Shown here one piece after another: positions 8,733 to 18,420 of a stretch of DNA of 25,549 nucleotides. Both the position numbers and the translations under genes were made by a program. This stretch comes from Pavlovales sp. CCMP2436 (taxonomy: Eukaryota > Haptophyta > Pavlovophyceae > Pavlovales). The number at the start of each line of letters is the position of its first letter. The first letter of the stretch is position 1. The stretch spans positions 80,859-106,407 of the forward strand of contig MU631635.1 of NCBI GenBank assembly GCA_026770615.1, in the 5' to 3' direction. The notes below the pieces were generated by a model, which saw nothing but the letters and a program-made list of their open reading frames with translations, searched no databases and was not told the DNA's origin.

Positions 8733-10847
8733 CTATAAGCCTGCGGAGACAGATACGGTGCTAGACAAACGTTTGACCTTCGTGGGTGACATGCTGACCC
8801 GCGTGGCCGCCACGCGCATGGCGAGCGCTTCTGCGGTCCGCTCCTTGCGCGTCGCTTCGTCGAGCGTCTCATTTGTCCAGTGCATCAAATACATAAAGGT
8901 CAACATAACCTTTCGAATCAGCAGCACCATCGCAAAGGACGACACCAGACCCACCTGCAACGGAGCGGCCGAGGGGCGGGTGAAAGGAGAGTGGCGCGTG
9001 AAAAAGGGCCGTAGCGAATACGCTGCATTTGCTTGACACATATCATGTGCTGGGTACCCATTTTAATGCAAACTCATATTACCTGCAGGACGACCAGAAG
9101 TGTCAATGCGATAAACCTAGCTCTAAGCTACTTGCGAAACGTAGCAGTAAAAGTGGATGCTATACAAGATTAGAGGGGATTGCATGCAATAAAAAGCCGC
9201 AACGTTGGGATGCCGAGCCTCGTGTTGTGTGCCCTTCAACGGTGATACAGTCATAGACGGGCATTAAGAAAGCTGGGAATCCGAGTGAGGCCCAATTTCT
9301 TAATTCCAGATGGCAAAAATAGAGGCAAAGTGTTTCTTCGTTCTTAAGGTAATTCGCTATTTGAGGCCTATTTCTTAATGCCCGGTTTTCTTATGCCCAT
9401 TTATGACTGTATACGCAACATTTATTAATTATTGGTTGTGTATGGTTTACAAGAAGCTGAGATTCCACTGAAACTATCATCCCTCTTATTGCTCGCAATC
9501 TCCTCTAGGGGAGGGAGAGATTATTCGGCGTGATCGTCATGCCGGTCCGAGCGCGATTTAGAATACAGTCGATATTTGCACTTTTTGAGCAGATATTTAC
9601 ACGCGCCCGCGCATAAGTAAGGTCAAACAGGCAGGGGCAAATAAATGACGGAGATTATACTAATGTGGATACAATTTGTCAAAAAAATAAATATCCGAAA
9701 AGCGCGCACCGCGTAGGAGTAGGAACCAAACAGCCAGAGGGACATGGCGGGGATGAAGTTGGCGATCCCAAAGATGACTGCAAAAGAAGGTTCGCCAAAG
9801 TAGTCGACGAAGGTGCCTATGAACTGGATGGAGGCCGCCTCGTCGAGTGGCTCAATGTAGAGCAACAGCATGGACGCCTGCACGACAGACGAGAAGCACG
9901 GCACCATGGCAGCGAAGAGGAAGATCTCATACCATTGCGACAGAAGGGCCTTCGCCTCGTCCAGGGGCTTGTCTACCTGCATCATCGCCTGAGGTGTTCA
10001 GGGCAGGGTAAAGTGCGCGGGGGCAGCCGGGCGTGTGCCCCAGTCTGCCAGTAAGTATTCAGACAGCAAACAGAGGGAGTCCACCTTTGTCCCGTCCGGT
10101 GGGCGCGCCGCGCCGCGTGCTTGCGCACACAATGATAACGGTGAGCAGCAGAGCAGCGACCACAGCCATGTTTGTCAGGTTGCCGCGCATCGCGTCGCGT
10201 AGGCTCATGGAGGACGAGCGCTCTTTAAGCACGTCCGTCGAAAAAACACTGCAATGGTTAAGGGTCAAGTTTATCGCAGTGCAGTCAGTGTAGATAGTAC
10301 ATGTCGCAGTACAGGCACAGTGCCATTGGTGGACGCCGCAGCTGCACACCGCAGTCTCAGTCAACCCCCCCCCAGACCTGCGGTACGCCTCCACCACGGC
10401 AACCGAGACGACAAGGTACAGGCAGCCCGGGAGGAAGACGTGCGTGAGGCTTTCTTCGTAGGTGAGGGCACGTTCGGGGCCGAACGGGCCAAATTCGTTG
10501 ATGGAGCCTATGAGGACGGAGGGCGCGGTGCACGCGATGCCGACGAGGGCCGCATACACATTGAGCTTCAGGTTGGCCGGCTGCGGGTCCGGCATTGATT
10601 GCGTGTGGCCGGCAGCCATGGCAGTGAGCGCGCGCTGGTCGCGGATTGTGAGACCGCTTGCGTATAGGTGCGCCCACTCGCTCGGCCCGAGCGCCTCAAC
10701 CTCATCAACAGTTGAGACGCCCTGCTTCTGGAGAAGGGCCACGCTCGCATTAGAGACGCCCGCCTGTGCCATGCTCGCGTCGGTGAGGGTCCCCATCTGT
10801 ATCTTGGCCTCGGCGGGGGAAACAGCGGGTACCTTGCTCCCTTCCAT
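8733..10847 (-). CDS. Multi-pass membrane protein, intact right paralog (four exons)
   Basis: Exons are 10378-10847, 10065-10248, 9710-9988 and 8733-8954. Introns are 129, 76 and 755 bp, all GT-AG. Spliced length is 1155 nt, giving 384 residues. Residues 20-70 look like a small SAM-like helical domain. Hydrophobic helices lie at about 96-116, 134-154, 180-199, 237-263, 286-311 and 312-335, giving roughly six membrane passes. The segment joined across introns 2 and 3 carries PLDEAKALL, EPLDEAAS and FVDYFGEP. After the last helix comes a charged tail (TLDEATRKERTAEALAMR) that ends at a stop at 8733. An alternative end is possible, because GTCAGC after residue 363 is conserved in both copies and could be a splice donor to a further exon. 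The ATG at 10847 is chosen, though the frame is open to another ATG at 10949. It is the paralog of 1177-3139. I do not recognise a named family; a channel, carrier or receptor role would be a guess. Confidence 0.75.
9173..9505. mobile_element. TA-flanked MITE, 333 bp, carrying a nested MITE
   Basis: The left end GAGGGGATTGCATGCAATAA and the right end, read on the other strand, GAGGAGATTGCGAGCAATAA form imperfect inverted repeats. TA lies at 9171-9172 and 9506-9507. It sits in intron 3 of the right membrane gene. Without the nested insertion it would be about 170 bp, the size of the element at 1747-1913. The ends share the GGGATYGC..GCAATAA core of that family. Confidence 0.75.
9247..9409. mobile_element. 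Nested TA-flanked MITE, 163 bp
   Basis: Inverted ends CAGTCATAGACGGGCATTAA and, on the other strand, CAGTCATAAATGGGCATAAG lie inside the 333-bp element. TA is present on both sides (9245-9246, 9410-9411). It is non-coding and younger than its host element. Confidence 0.8.
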
Positions 10848-11235
10848 CCTCGATGTGCAGTTAGGTTCGGCTCTGCGGCGCCCTGGCGGCGCGAAGCGTA
10901 ACAGTAAATAATTCAGTTCTTTATAATTTTTCCGCTCGAGACCCGTCATCGTCGGTTCATAACGACGTCACTCTCGCGAGTGAATCGACAGAAATCGATT
11001 TCTGTGTGTGTAAATTTCTAGTTATACGTCCGCCCCCGAATGGTACTGAAACCCGAACCAGAGCGTTGAAAAACACTCGGATCCGGGGAACTTTCCGGGC
11101 ACAACGGATACCGTTCCCACCGCTGAGTCTGAATTAACAAAACGACAATCAATGCCGCTCGACTGATTTACTGCTGACCAAACTCCTCTGCATCTCGAGC
11201 GCTCGAGCTGCCGCACGCCTGCGCACGCGATAATC
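10848..11235. other. Upstream region of the right membrane gene
   Basis: No gene is seen. The minus-strand frame of the membrane gene stays open up to 10949 but looks like leader rather than conserved protein, since the other paralog lacks it. The segment 10936-10980 matches 22196-22253 in inverted orientation (shared GTGACGTCGTTATGAA). No TATA box or other promoter element could be assigned with confidence. Confidence 0.45.
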
Positions 11236-11514
11236 CTATAGCGCCATAACACAGACAACTATACTCCGACAGCCATTATCCCACAGTGTGATTCTTGCCC
11301 ACGAGGGGCAGGAACCACAAAGTGGGAGGCTTTTGCTGGGGCCCGGTCTACCCCACCCCAGTGCCCCTTCACTGGGGTGGGCCTCGGGCTCAGTGGTTTT
11401 GGGTTTTGGTTCAGGACATTTTTCTTCCCAATTGCGTATCTGACGCGCCTTCTTTTTGGGCTGTTGGATGGATTCTGGGCTTGCTGGCTCCTGTTTGCGT
11501 TTGGATGAGCGCAT
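11236..11514 (-). CDS. Hypothetical basic protein with NLS-like motifs (weak)
   Basis: A 92-codon frame starts at the ATG at 11514. The first third carries two basic clusters (KRKQ, KKKARQ) and is followed by E/P/K-rich sequence, an arrangement typical of a disordered nuclear protein. The rest contains CGSC and ends at a TAG at 11236. The opposite strand has a competing 155-residue ORF (11295-11762) with a possible membrane helix, so the coding strand is not certain. No family was recognised. Confidence 0.3.
   Translation of the reverse strand: MRSSKRKQEPASPESIQQPKKKARQIRNWEEKCPEPKPKTTEPEAHPSEGALGWGRPGPSKSLPLCGSCPSWARITLWDNGCRSIVVCVMAL
11352..11381. repeat. Perfect 12-bp inverted repeat
   Basis: CCCACCCCAGTG and CACTGGGGTGGG are separated by six bases and would form a stable GC-rich hairpin on either strand. 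It lies inside the weak ORF at 11236-11514. Its role is unknown. Confidence 0.85.
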
Positions 11515-11758
11515 CACACGTTGAGGTATGGCCTCGTATTGTACGGTGGGTATGGCTGGTGCTGGTGGCAGTGGGGGGGTGGCTTGTGTGGATTTCTTTT
11601 AAAAGTCGTCCACTCACGGCCAACTCCGTGCAGCACCTTGGCAGCACGGACCCGGCGGGCGGCCAGACCGAGGTGATGCACGCCGATGCGCTCCCTGACG
11701 CGCCCGACGTGCCCGACGCGTCCGGCGTGCCCGACGCGCACAAGGCGCCCGAGGCGCC

Positions 11759-12019
11759 CTAGGCGCCCAAGGAGCCGCGCACGGGCGACGAGCGGGCCAC
11801 CAAGCAGTGGACGATGGCGATGAACAAGGCCCACACACAGCACGCGTTGGCGGTTGACTCATTCTGTAGGCGCGGCGCGAACAACGAGTTGGCAAGTGCC
11901 TGGACGACATCCACGACATCCTCGTCCTCGGTGCCCTCGATTCCAGGCCTTCCAGGCACTGACGCCGACCGCCGCGACGAACCGCGAGCGCGGCTCGATA
12001 AAATCCGTCGGGAGCACAA
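11759..12019 (-). CDS. Hypothetical ORF with a hydrophobic C-terminal segment (weak)
   Basis: This frame gives an acidic stretch (GIEGTEDEDVVDVVQALANS) followed by a hydrophobic segment (CCVWALFIAIVHCLVARSS). It might be an exon of the same minus-strand gene as 12117-12482. No splice sites were confirmed and no family was recognised. Confidence 0.2.
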   Translation of the reverse strand: MCSRRILSSRARGSSRRSASVPGRPGIEGTEDEDVVDVVQALANSLFAPRLQNESTANACCVWALFIAIVHCLVARSSPVRGSLGA

Positions 12020-12116
12020 CGAAGCACCAGCCTACGTAAGCCCTGCGCACGCCACCGCGCTCGCCTCTCCACGCCACCGCGCCCGCCTCTCCGCGCGTCA
12101 ACTCTGACTGCGTCGT

Positions 12117-12482
12117 CTACGCGCGGATGTTTCCCCTCAATCGCCCGTTACTCGCGCAGACTGGCGGAAGCGGCTCTGGCGATGAGTTGGAGGGTGACGA
12201 GCGGCTGCGGCTGCGGCTGCGACGCCTTGTGTGCTTCCCAGAGTGTCGCGCGATGCCCCTTCGCGAACGAGCGCACCGCGTGTGCAGGTCGGCGTCGGTC
12301 TCGTTGCGCGCCTTCACGGCCGCGTTGCTCTCATCGCGAATTTTGCACCACGGTTTCATGCGATCGCACAAGCGCCCGAAGGCTGCGGGAGTGTCATTCG
12401 CGGCAGGCGGATTCTGCCAATCGACACCGCACGCTGCGCAGTTCAAGCGTACGGCAGTCACGCGGTCCTCGCGGGTCAGCAT
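12117..12482 (-). CDS. Hypothetical CxxC-containing protein ending in an RS-rich tail
   Basis: From the ATG at 12482 the frame encodes about 121 residues. The first half looks protein-like: LNCAACGVDW, then a helix-like stretch with AAFGRLCDRMKPWCKIRDES and NAAVKARNETDADLHTRC. The second half is rich in R and S (RRRSRSRSRSS), as in splicing-related or disordered proteins. The frame continues upstream without an ATG, so the first exon may lie elsewhere. The function is unknown; a transposon remnant is equally possible. Confidence 0.35.
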   Translation of the reverse strand: MLTREDRVTAVRLNCAACGVDWQNPPAANDTPAAFGRLCDRMKPWCKIRDESNAAVKARNETDADLHTRCARSRRGIARHSGKHTRRRSRSRSRSSPSNSSPEPLPPVCASNGRLRGNIRA

Positions 12483-12793
12483 GTAAGGGTGTAGCTTGCG
12501 GCACAATGAGGACGAGCAGCAGCGAGCTTGAAAATCGGATGATAAGAGCGGCGCGCGAGCACGTCAAGCGCACGGCGAACGAGCAGCGTTGACGGCGAGG
12601 AAGACGAGCTGCAAGCTGCTTGACGAGCGCGTCGCGAGCGCGAGGGAGTGAAGGGGAAGCGGGCGGAAAAGCGGCGCGCGAGTAGCAGCGGAAGGCCTTT
12701 CGCTTTTGGCGACTTTTGTTTTGTTTGAGATTAAACATGATTAAACGTGATTAATCCACGAGGGTGTTCTAACTATTATTTTGTACTGGGTGT

Positions 12794-13043
12794 TGTCAAG
12801 GATATCTGACTCATCAGATATCCAGGACTCAACTATCGTTAGTCACCGGACTTCCACCGGACCTCCCTAAGTCGGTTCCCTGTCAGTTCTGTTCGCTGGA
12901 GCGGTTCAGACTTTATGGTTTTCGTTATTAAGACGATACCATTGTCAGTTTCATTGTCTTGAGCCTCTCCTCTAGGCCCGCTCGCGCGCATCTCTGGAGT
13001 CGCTCACGGCTCCCTCGCGTCACCGCCGGGACTTGGACAAACA
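12794..13043 (+). repeat. Left LTR-like direct repeat (250 bp)
   Basis: It is roughly 85-90% identical to 15973-16236. It starts with a perfect 10-bp hairpin (GGATATCTGA, loop CTCA, TCAGATATCC at 12800-12823). Then come twice-repeated CACCGGAC motifs and a C/G-rich tail ending GGGACTTGGACAAACA. Confidence 0.8.
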
Positions 13044-14259
13044 CGAGCGTCCGTGCTGAAGGTCAACTCTTCAAGCCGTACTTCGATCGTCGCCTTCCTC
13101 CGCGACCTTCACCTCAACACTCTCGTAGTCGTACCTCCATCTTCATGTCGTACAACCGCAAGTACGAGCGCTCGGAGCCCGAGCGCTCCATCAAGGGCCC
13201 GATGATCAGGGCGCCCGACGACCTCATTCGCAAGGACCACCTCATCAAGGCGCTCTACCCGGTAGGGCAGCGCTTCCAGACCGCCACGCGCCACATCAAG
13301 CACTGTCGCCGGACATTCTCCAGATTCCGGCGGTAGACTTCTTCCTCTCCTTCGAGCTCCGCTCCGAGAACGAGTTCATCGACTAAGTCAACCTGAACCC
13401 GGGCGTGCTCGCCGGCCTCACGACCGGCATCCCCGTGGCCGACCGCGTCAACGCCGCCATCGTCAACGATCACCTGGCCACCGTGTACCTCAGCTCGACC
13501 GAGCAGTTCTCGCAGGGCTTGACCGCGGTGATCAACGACTCGGTCTTGGACATCCTCAAGTCGCAGATCTCCGCGCGCGACCCGGACGCCATCACCACCG
13601 GCCACCTTCTCGACACGCAGATCAAGCTGCAGATCGACCTGGCCGACATCACGACGCTCGTCTCCGGCCACCTTCTCGACACGAAGATCAAGCTGCCGAT
13701 TGACCTGGCCAACAACTCGCAGAAGTTCATCCCGCGAGGCCCGACCGAGGCCAGCACGCTCTCGCCGTGCTGCCCGCCCGAGATCAACGCGCTCATGCCG
13801 CTGAATTCGCTCGAGGCCAACAAGCTGCCGCCGTGCCTGACCGAGATCAACGTGCTCATGCCATTGAACTCGCTCGAGGCCAACGAGCTGCCGCCGTGCC
13901 CGACCGAGGCCATCATGCTCACCCCGTGCTGCCCGCTTGAGGTCAACACGCTCCCACTGCTGCTGCCGCTTGAGATCAACTCGTTGCCGCTGCACCAGCG
14001 CGAGATCAACTCGATGCCGACGCCCGAGATCAACTCGCCCTACGACTACTCGCTGCCGCTGCTGCTGCCGCCCGATAAGTGCTCGCTCTGCTTCACTCCA
14101 CCTCTCTCCTGTCCATTCGAGGGGGTGTGTGGATCCCAACTGGGCAGTCCATCGCCGCCGCAGCTCTTCAACAGGCTGGCGACGCTCTAGCCGTCGCAGC
14201 TCTTCTACGGGCTAGCGGCGCTCTCGCCGACGCAGCTCTTCTACGGGCTGGCAGCGCTG

Positions 14260-14735
14260 TCGCCACAGCTCATCAAGGAGCTGACGGCAGCGCACGCGCC
14301 GCAGCTCTCTGAGCAATCGCCGACGCTCTCGCCGCAGCTCATGGAGCTGACGACAGCGCACGCGCCGCAGTTCTCCGAGCTGTCGCCGACGCTCTCGCCG
14401 CAGCTCATGGAGCTGATGGCAGCGCACGCGCCGCAGCCCTCCGATCTGTCGCCGGCGCTCTCGCCGCAGCTCATCAAGAAGCTGACGGCAGCGCACACGC
14501 CGCAGCCCTTAGAGCTATCGGCGGCGCTGTCGTCGCAGCTCATCAAGGAGCTGACGGCAGCGCACGCGCCGCAGCTCTCCGAGCTGTCGGCGGCGATCTC
14601 GCCGCAGCTCAAGGAGCTGACGGCAGCGCACGCGCCGCAGCTCTTTGAGCTGTCGGCGGGGCTGTCGCCGCAGCTCATCATGGAGCTGACGGTAGCGCAC
14701 GCGTCGCAGACCCGCGAGCTGTCGGCGGGGCTCCT
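14260..14735 (+). repeat. Coding tandem repeat A, 66-69 bp units
   Basis: About seven units begin with codons for SPQL and carry LTAAHAPQ in the middle. Frame is kept through every unit although the DNA differs at many sites, which argues that it was once translated. A 60-75 bp unit is also visible on the minus strand as a mirror, but that strand has no plausible protein. Confidence 0.85.
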
Positions 14736-15132
14736 GCTCGCGACCAACGTGCTCTCGCCATTGGCGCACCAGACCGACATGCTCGCCGAGCAGTCGGCGC
14801 TCGCGCTCAGCGTGCTCTCGCCGTTGGTGCTCTTGGCTGACGTGCTCTTCCAGCAGTCGCCGCCCGCGCTCAGCGTGCTCTCTCCGTTTACGTCCAAGAC
14901 CGACATGCTCGCCGAGCAGTCGGCGCTTGCGGCCGACATGCTCTCGCTGTCGGCGCTCCAGACCATTCCTCTCCCGCCTGGAGAACCACCTCTTTGCCCA
15001 ATCGAGGGTGTGTGCCCAGGATCCCGATTGGACAATCCGCTCTTGCTGCGCCAGCTACTGCTGGCCTCGGCACCTCTGGCCGCAGCCGTGCTGCAGGCCA
15101 TCTCGCCGCAGAGCTCCTCGCTCCCGGTGCAC

Positions 15133-15528
15133 TCGTCGCCGCTGCACTATATGTACGCGACTCCTTCGGCCTCGGCGCGCTCTGACGCGCTAGCGGCCTC
15201 GTCGCCGCTGCACTACATGCACGCGACTCCTTCGGCCTCGGCGCGCTCTAATGCGTTAGCGGCCTTGTCGCCGCTGCACTACATGCACGCGACTCCTTCA
15301 GCCTCGGCGCGCTCTGACGCGCTAGGGGCCTCGTCGCTGCTGCACTTCAGGCAGGCGACTTCTTCGGCCTCGGCGCGCTCTGATGCCCTAGCGACCTCGT
15401 CGCCGCTGCACTTCAGGCAGGCGACTCTTTCGGCCTTGGCGCGCTCTGACGCGCTAGCGGCCTCGTCGCTGCTGTACTTCAGGCAGGCGACTCCTTCGGT
15501 CTCAGCGCGCTCTGAAGCGCTGGAGGCT
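15133..15528 (+). repeat. Coding tandem repeat B, six 66-bp units
   Basis: Each unit encodes a variant of SSPLHYMHATPSASARSDAL plus AA. The first three have YMHAT or YMYAT and the last three have FRQAT, so the array grew from two sub-types. All six units stay in frame. Confidence 0.9.
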
Positions 15529-15972
15529 TTGCCGTTATCGGCACGCACGCCATCACCAGCGCGCTCTGCCGTCACCGGCACGCTCTCGCAGCTGCACGCT
15601 TCGCCGTCACCGGCACGCTCTCGCAGCGGCACGCACTTCGCCGTCACTGGCTTGCTCTGCCGCCACCGCCACGCTCTCGCAGCTGCACGCTCCGACGTCG
15701 CAGCGCCTGAGCCGCTCGCGCTTTCGCCACTGCTACAGGCTCCCGCCATCTAGCTGCAGATCCTCTCCAAGGTCCAGCCGCACATCCGCTCCAAGATGAA
15801 GCTGCACATCCTCTTCAAGGACCAATCCTCACGATCCTGGCGCCACCGCTAGGACTCGTTCATCGTCTCGATCCTGGCGCCACCGCTAGGACTTGCTCAC
15901 GCCATCACCTGGTGTTCAAGAACATGCCCTGTTATCAACGGCATCGGCCACCTACTTGCTCAATCGAGGGGT

Positions 15973-16236
15973 TGCGTCAAGGATATCTGACTCATCAGAT
16001 ATCCAGGACTCAACTATCGTTAGTCACCGGACTTCCACCGGACCTCCCTAAGTCGGTTCCCTGTCGGTTCTATTTGCCGGAGCGTTTAGACTTTATGGTT
16101 ATCGTTATTAAAACGATACCGTTGTCAGTTTCATTGTCTTATGCCAACTCAATGTAACTCTCCTCTAGGCCCGCTCGCGCGCATCCCTAGACTCGCTCAC
16201 TGCTCTCTCGCGTCACCGCCGGGACTTGGACTAACA
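15973..16236 (+). repeat. Right LTR-like direct repeat (264 bp)
   Basis: This is the counterpart of 12794-13043. The 10-bp hairpin is perfectly preserved at 15981-16004. It has an extra segment of about 18 bp near 16141-16158 that is absent from the left copy. Confidence 0.8.
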
Positions 16237-16361
16237 GGTGCAAGTTAATGTTTTAAAATATTGTTTGTTTGATTAAAGGTGTTCAGCCACAACTATTTCG
16301 TGTACGTGGTGTCAATTGGAAGCAACGTGTAGGGCGTGGGACATTTTGACATTGTCAGTTG

Positions 16362-18420
16362 ATTTTTTTTAGTATAAACTTAAAATGACGTAGTTAAGCT
16401 AATGCGCAGTTCGCCTAACCGCCGGGGGCGGTAATTTTCAACCCCTGGTCTAGTCCCAGGCGGCAGGGTGACTCAATAATCCTCCACTTATCTTAAAAAA
16501 ACTCTCTCCTCATCTAAGGTGGTTGCGGTTGTTGGCCTGGGATAAGTGGTTTGGCTCCTTTGTACATAGTGTGAGCCGATGTTGCTGTGTATCATGCGGA
16601 TGGGCGTGGGTCCGAGGTCTGTTTGCCTGGGTGTGTTTATCAGTGTGACTAGTGAATGTTGTCGGAGCCTGCGTGTCCCTGGTCTTGGTGCTGCTGGTGG
16701 CGCCCATCGGACACGTTTAAGTTGTTTTGGTAGTGGATGGGCTGGGTGAGGTAAGTTGGGGTCTGGGCCTGCCATATAAATAAATTAGGTTGAGGTCACG
16801 TCTATTCCCACTTGCTTGTGAGTGGCTATTCCTGTGTCGATCCGTAGGATGGTTGCTACGCTGTAGAACATGTTGTTGTGTATCCAACCGTCTTACGTTG
16901 CCTGGTATGCCATCGACCACATGGGAGCGGTGCTGTTGCCACAGGGATCGGTTGGGTCTTCGTCAGGCCATTTGAGGTCCAGGTGGTTCTGGACGGTTTC
17001 GGGTAGCGCCCGGGCGTGGGCTATGGCTCTTTCGCGGAGGTTCGCTGCTGCTTGTTTGTGACTTGCACCGTTGCCGTCGATTCCCATGGCTGCGTGGAGG
17101 AAACAGTTCCCGTCGCTCACGACGTCCATGTCCATGAGGTTTACGGTAGCATAGAGTTTTTCGATTTCCCAGGCTCTCGCTGGTGTCCATTGGATGATTA
17201 TCTTGGGTTTCCCATGGCGGCCCTTTTGAGCGCGTGGGCGTTTCGAGGGGTTGTTAATCATGAGTGTGCTGCTTTCGTCTCTATCTTCTGTTGGAGTGTT
17301 GTTGGCGGTCAGTGTGCAGCTTCCGGCTTCATTTCCTGTTGGAAAGTTGGGTATGCCTGTACCCTTTTTTGTGCGAGGTCGTTTGGGAGGGATTTAGGGG
17401 ATTGGAGATCCGCCCCTGGGCAGCCCGTCTGGCTTCCTTTAGTTTTTGTTGGGTGTCTATGTATTGTTGTTGGCGGCGGTTGAGGACGGCTGCGAACGCG
17501 TCAACATTGTGGGTGCTTGCCAAGTTGTTACTCTGCGGTGGCTGGGTTGGTGGTGTGAAAGGGTCGATTTCCGTGTCCTCTGGGTCATCAGGATCGTTTG
17601 TGGGCTCATCGCCCTTAATGAGCTTGGTTCTTTCGGCGTTTAAAGCTTCACTGGCTGCTAGGAGGACTCCTTGTATGGTACCCGTCTTGTACTTCCAGGT
17701 TGAGTTCAGTTTGAGGCATTCCTCGACTAGTTCCGGGCTCCTGGGTCTGTATCGAGACGCTCCCGGCGTGCAAGTCCGGGTGGCTGAGTGCAGAGTCGGC
17801 GATGGCGCGTAATTCCGAGTTGGTGCCGAAGCCTCCGAGTTTTTTCATGATTACGGTTCGTCGAAGGTTACGTTGGTCGGCGGTTGCTGGGCAATGCTTC
17901 ATGATATGTTCGACTGAGTCTTTATCGTGCGCTAAGTTTAGGCTTTTCATGATGCAGAAGGGGCTTTTGGTGCTGAGTTTAGGGCCACATTCGAAGAGGG
18001 TAACGTCGAGGAGCTTTGGTTCGTCTCTTGCCCGTTCTGTGTTGTAATTCGTGGTGCCTGTCATGTATCAGACGTATGTGCGTTGAGTAGTCTCTGAGTT
18101 TTTCCCCATGGGTGGTCTTAAAGAGGCTGTTGACTCCTTTATGCAGAGGTCTGTTCGGCCCCTTAGGCGGATGGCATATTTGTGTGTGCGTCTGGTGAGG
18201 TTCCGGGGGTCTTTGCGGACATGAATGTTTATAGCTTGGGTTCCCGCTTATTCTATGACTGCCCTGCGGATGGTGGATGGAGTGTGGTCGATAAAGTTCC
18301 TGTCTTTATCTGTGACACTGTAACTTGCTGGCGGCCAAGCGCATGGGCCTAGGTCGTGAAAGGGGGTTTGGTTCTCCACTGCCACTTGTCTGGCGGCCCA
18401 GTTAGCGCAGATATTTTTTG
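16362..18420 (-). pseudogene. LINE-type retrotransposon 3' fragment with OTU protease domain
   Basis: Read right to left, the fragment is 5'-truncated and damaged. At 18412 it begins inside what looks like the end of an RNase H domain (ICANWAARQ). It passes TAA 18248-18250 and TGA 18068-18070, then encodes a zinc-finger-like tail typical of LINE Pol ends (C..., DSVEHIMKHCP, 17840-18000). After frame changes near 17650 and 17370 comes a linker with a coiled-coil-like stretch (LNRRQQQYIDTQQKLKEARR). Then follows an OTU cysteine protease domain with the catalytic block DVVSDGNCFLHAAMG (Cys codon 17103-17105). The OTU frame is broken by TAA at 16893-16895 and another near 16788. The minus-strand 3' end is an A run at 16362-16370 after the structured repeat. 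Loss of the 5' part and the A tail are typical LINE features. Confidence 0.65.
16384..16496 (-). repeat. Structured 3' UTR repeat of OTU-LINE, copy 1
   Basis: This block of about 110 bp is about 85% identical to 18440-18552. Two conserved hairpins can be drawn: ACCGCC/GGCGGT with a GGG loop, and CCTGG/CCAGG with a seven-base loop. On the minus strand both copies are followed by about 15-30 AT-rich bases and an A run, so the block appears to be the 3' UTR of the retrotransposon. Confidence 0.7.

Larger units (their letters stand above)
13145..15753 (+). pseudogene. Repetitive protein of the LTR-like element, disrupted
   Basis: Reading starts at ATG 13145, 100 bp after the left repeat, with MSYNRKYERSEPERSIKGPM. 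The frame changes by one base near 13300, then continues as SPDILQIPAVDFFLSFELRS. It meets TAA at 13384-13386 and TAG at 14188-14190, and ends at TAG 15751-15753. The first 200 residues look globular, with a duplicated GHLLDTQIKL/GHLLDTKIKL block. The rest is low-complexity repeats: about seven 22-residue units of SPQLIKELTAAHAPQLSELS type (14260-14735), blocks with TDMLAEQSAL (14770-14960), and six 22-residue units SSPLHYMHATPSASARSDAL (15133-15528). It could be a Gag-like or structural protein, but no signature was found. The lesions suggest decay. Confidence 0.5.
12794..16236 (+). mobile_element. LTR-like non-autonomous element, 3.4 kb
   Basis: Two direct repeats (12794-13043 and 15973-16236) bracket a long, damaged coding region. 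The repeats start near TG and end in ACA. GGTGT precedes the left one and GGTGC follows the right one, which could be a five-base target duplication with one change. No reverse transcriptase, integrase, primer-binding site or clear polypurine tract was seen, so mobilisation would need a partner. The family is not recognised. A segmental duplication flanking a repeat gene is an alternative. Confidence 0.55.

Noticed and set aside
11295..11762. 155-residue plus-strand ORF with a possible membrane helix
   Set aside because: Its PDAPDVPDA tail comes from GC-rich repeat text and the opposite strand has a more natural basic protein. It could not be settled, so it was not listed as a gene.
12810..12823. 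Hammerhead-like CTGATGA on the minus strand of the terminal repeat (also in the right copy)
   Set aside because: The required downstream GAAA and the surrounding three-stem layout are missing. The text is explained by the palindrome.
13255..15101. Long minus-strand ORFs (13255-14139, 14241-15101)
   Set aside because: They mirror the plus-strand coding repeats. Their residues are E/R/V-rich or C/S-rich by-products, while the plus-strand frame gives the coherent SPQL and SPLHY repeats.
16788..16895. Two TAA codons in the OTU frame as evidence of a reassigned code
   Set aside because: TAG and TGA interruptions and frameshifts also occur in neighbouring dead copies, and other genes here use normal stops. 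Decay is simpler.
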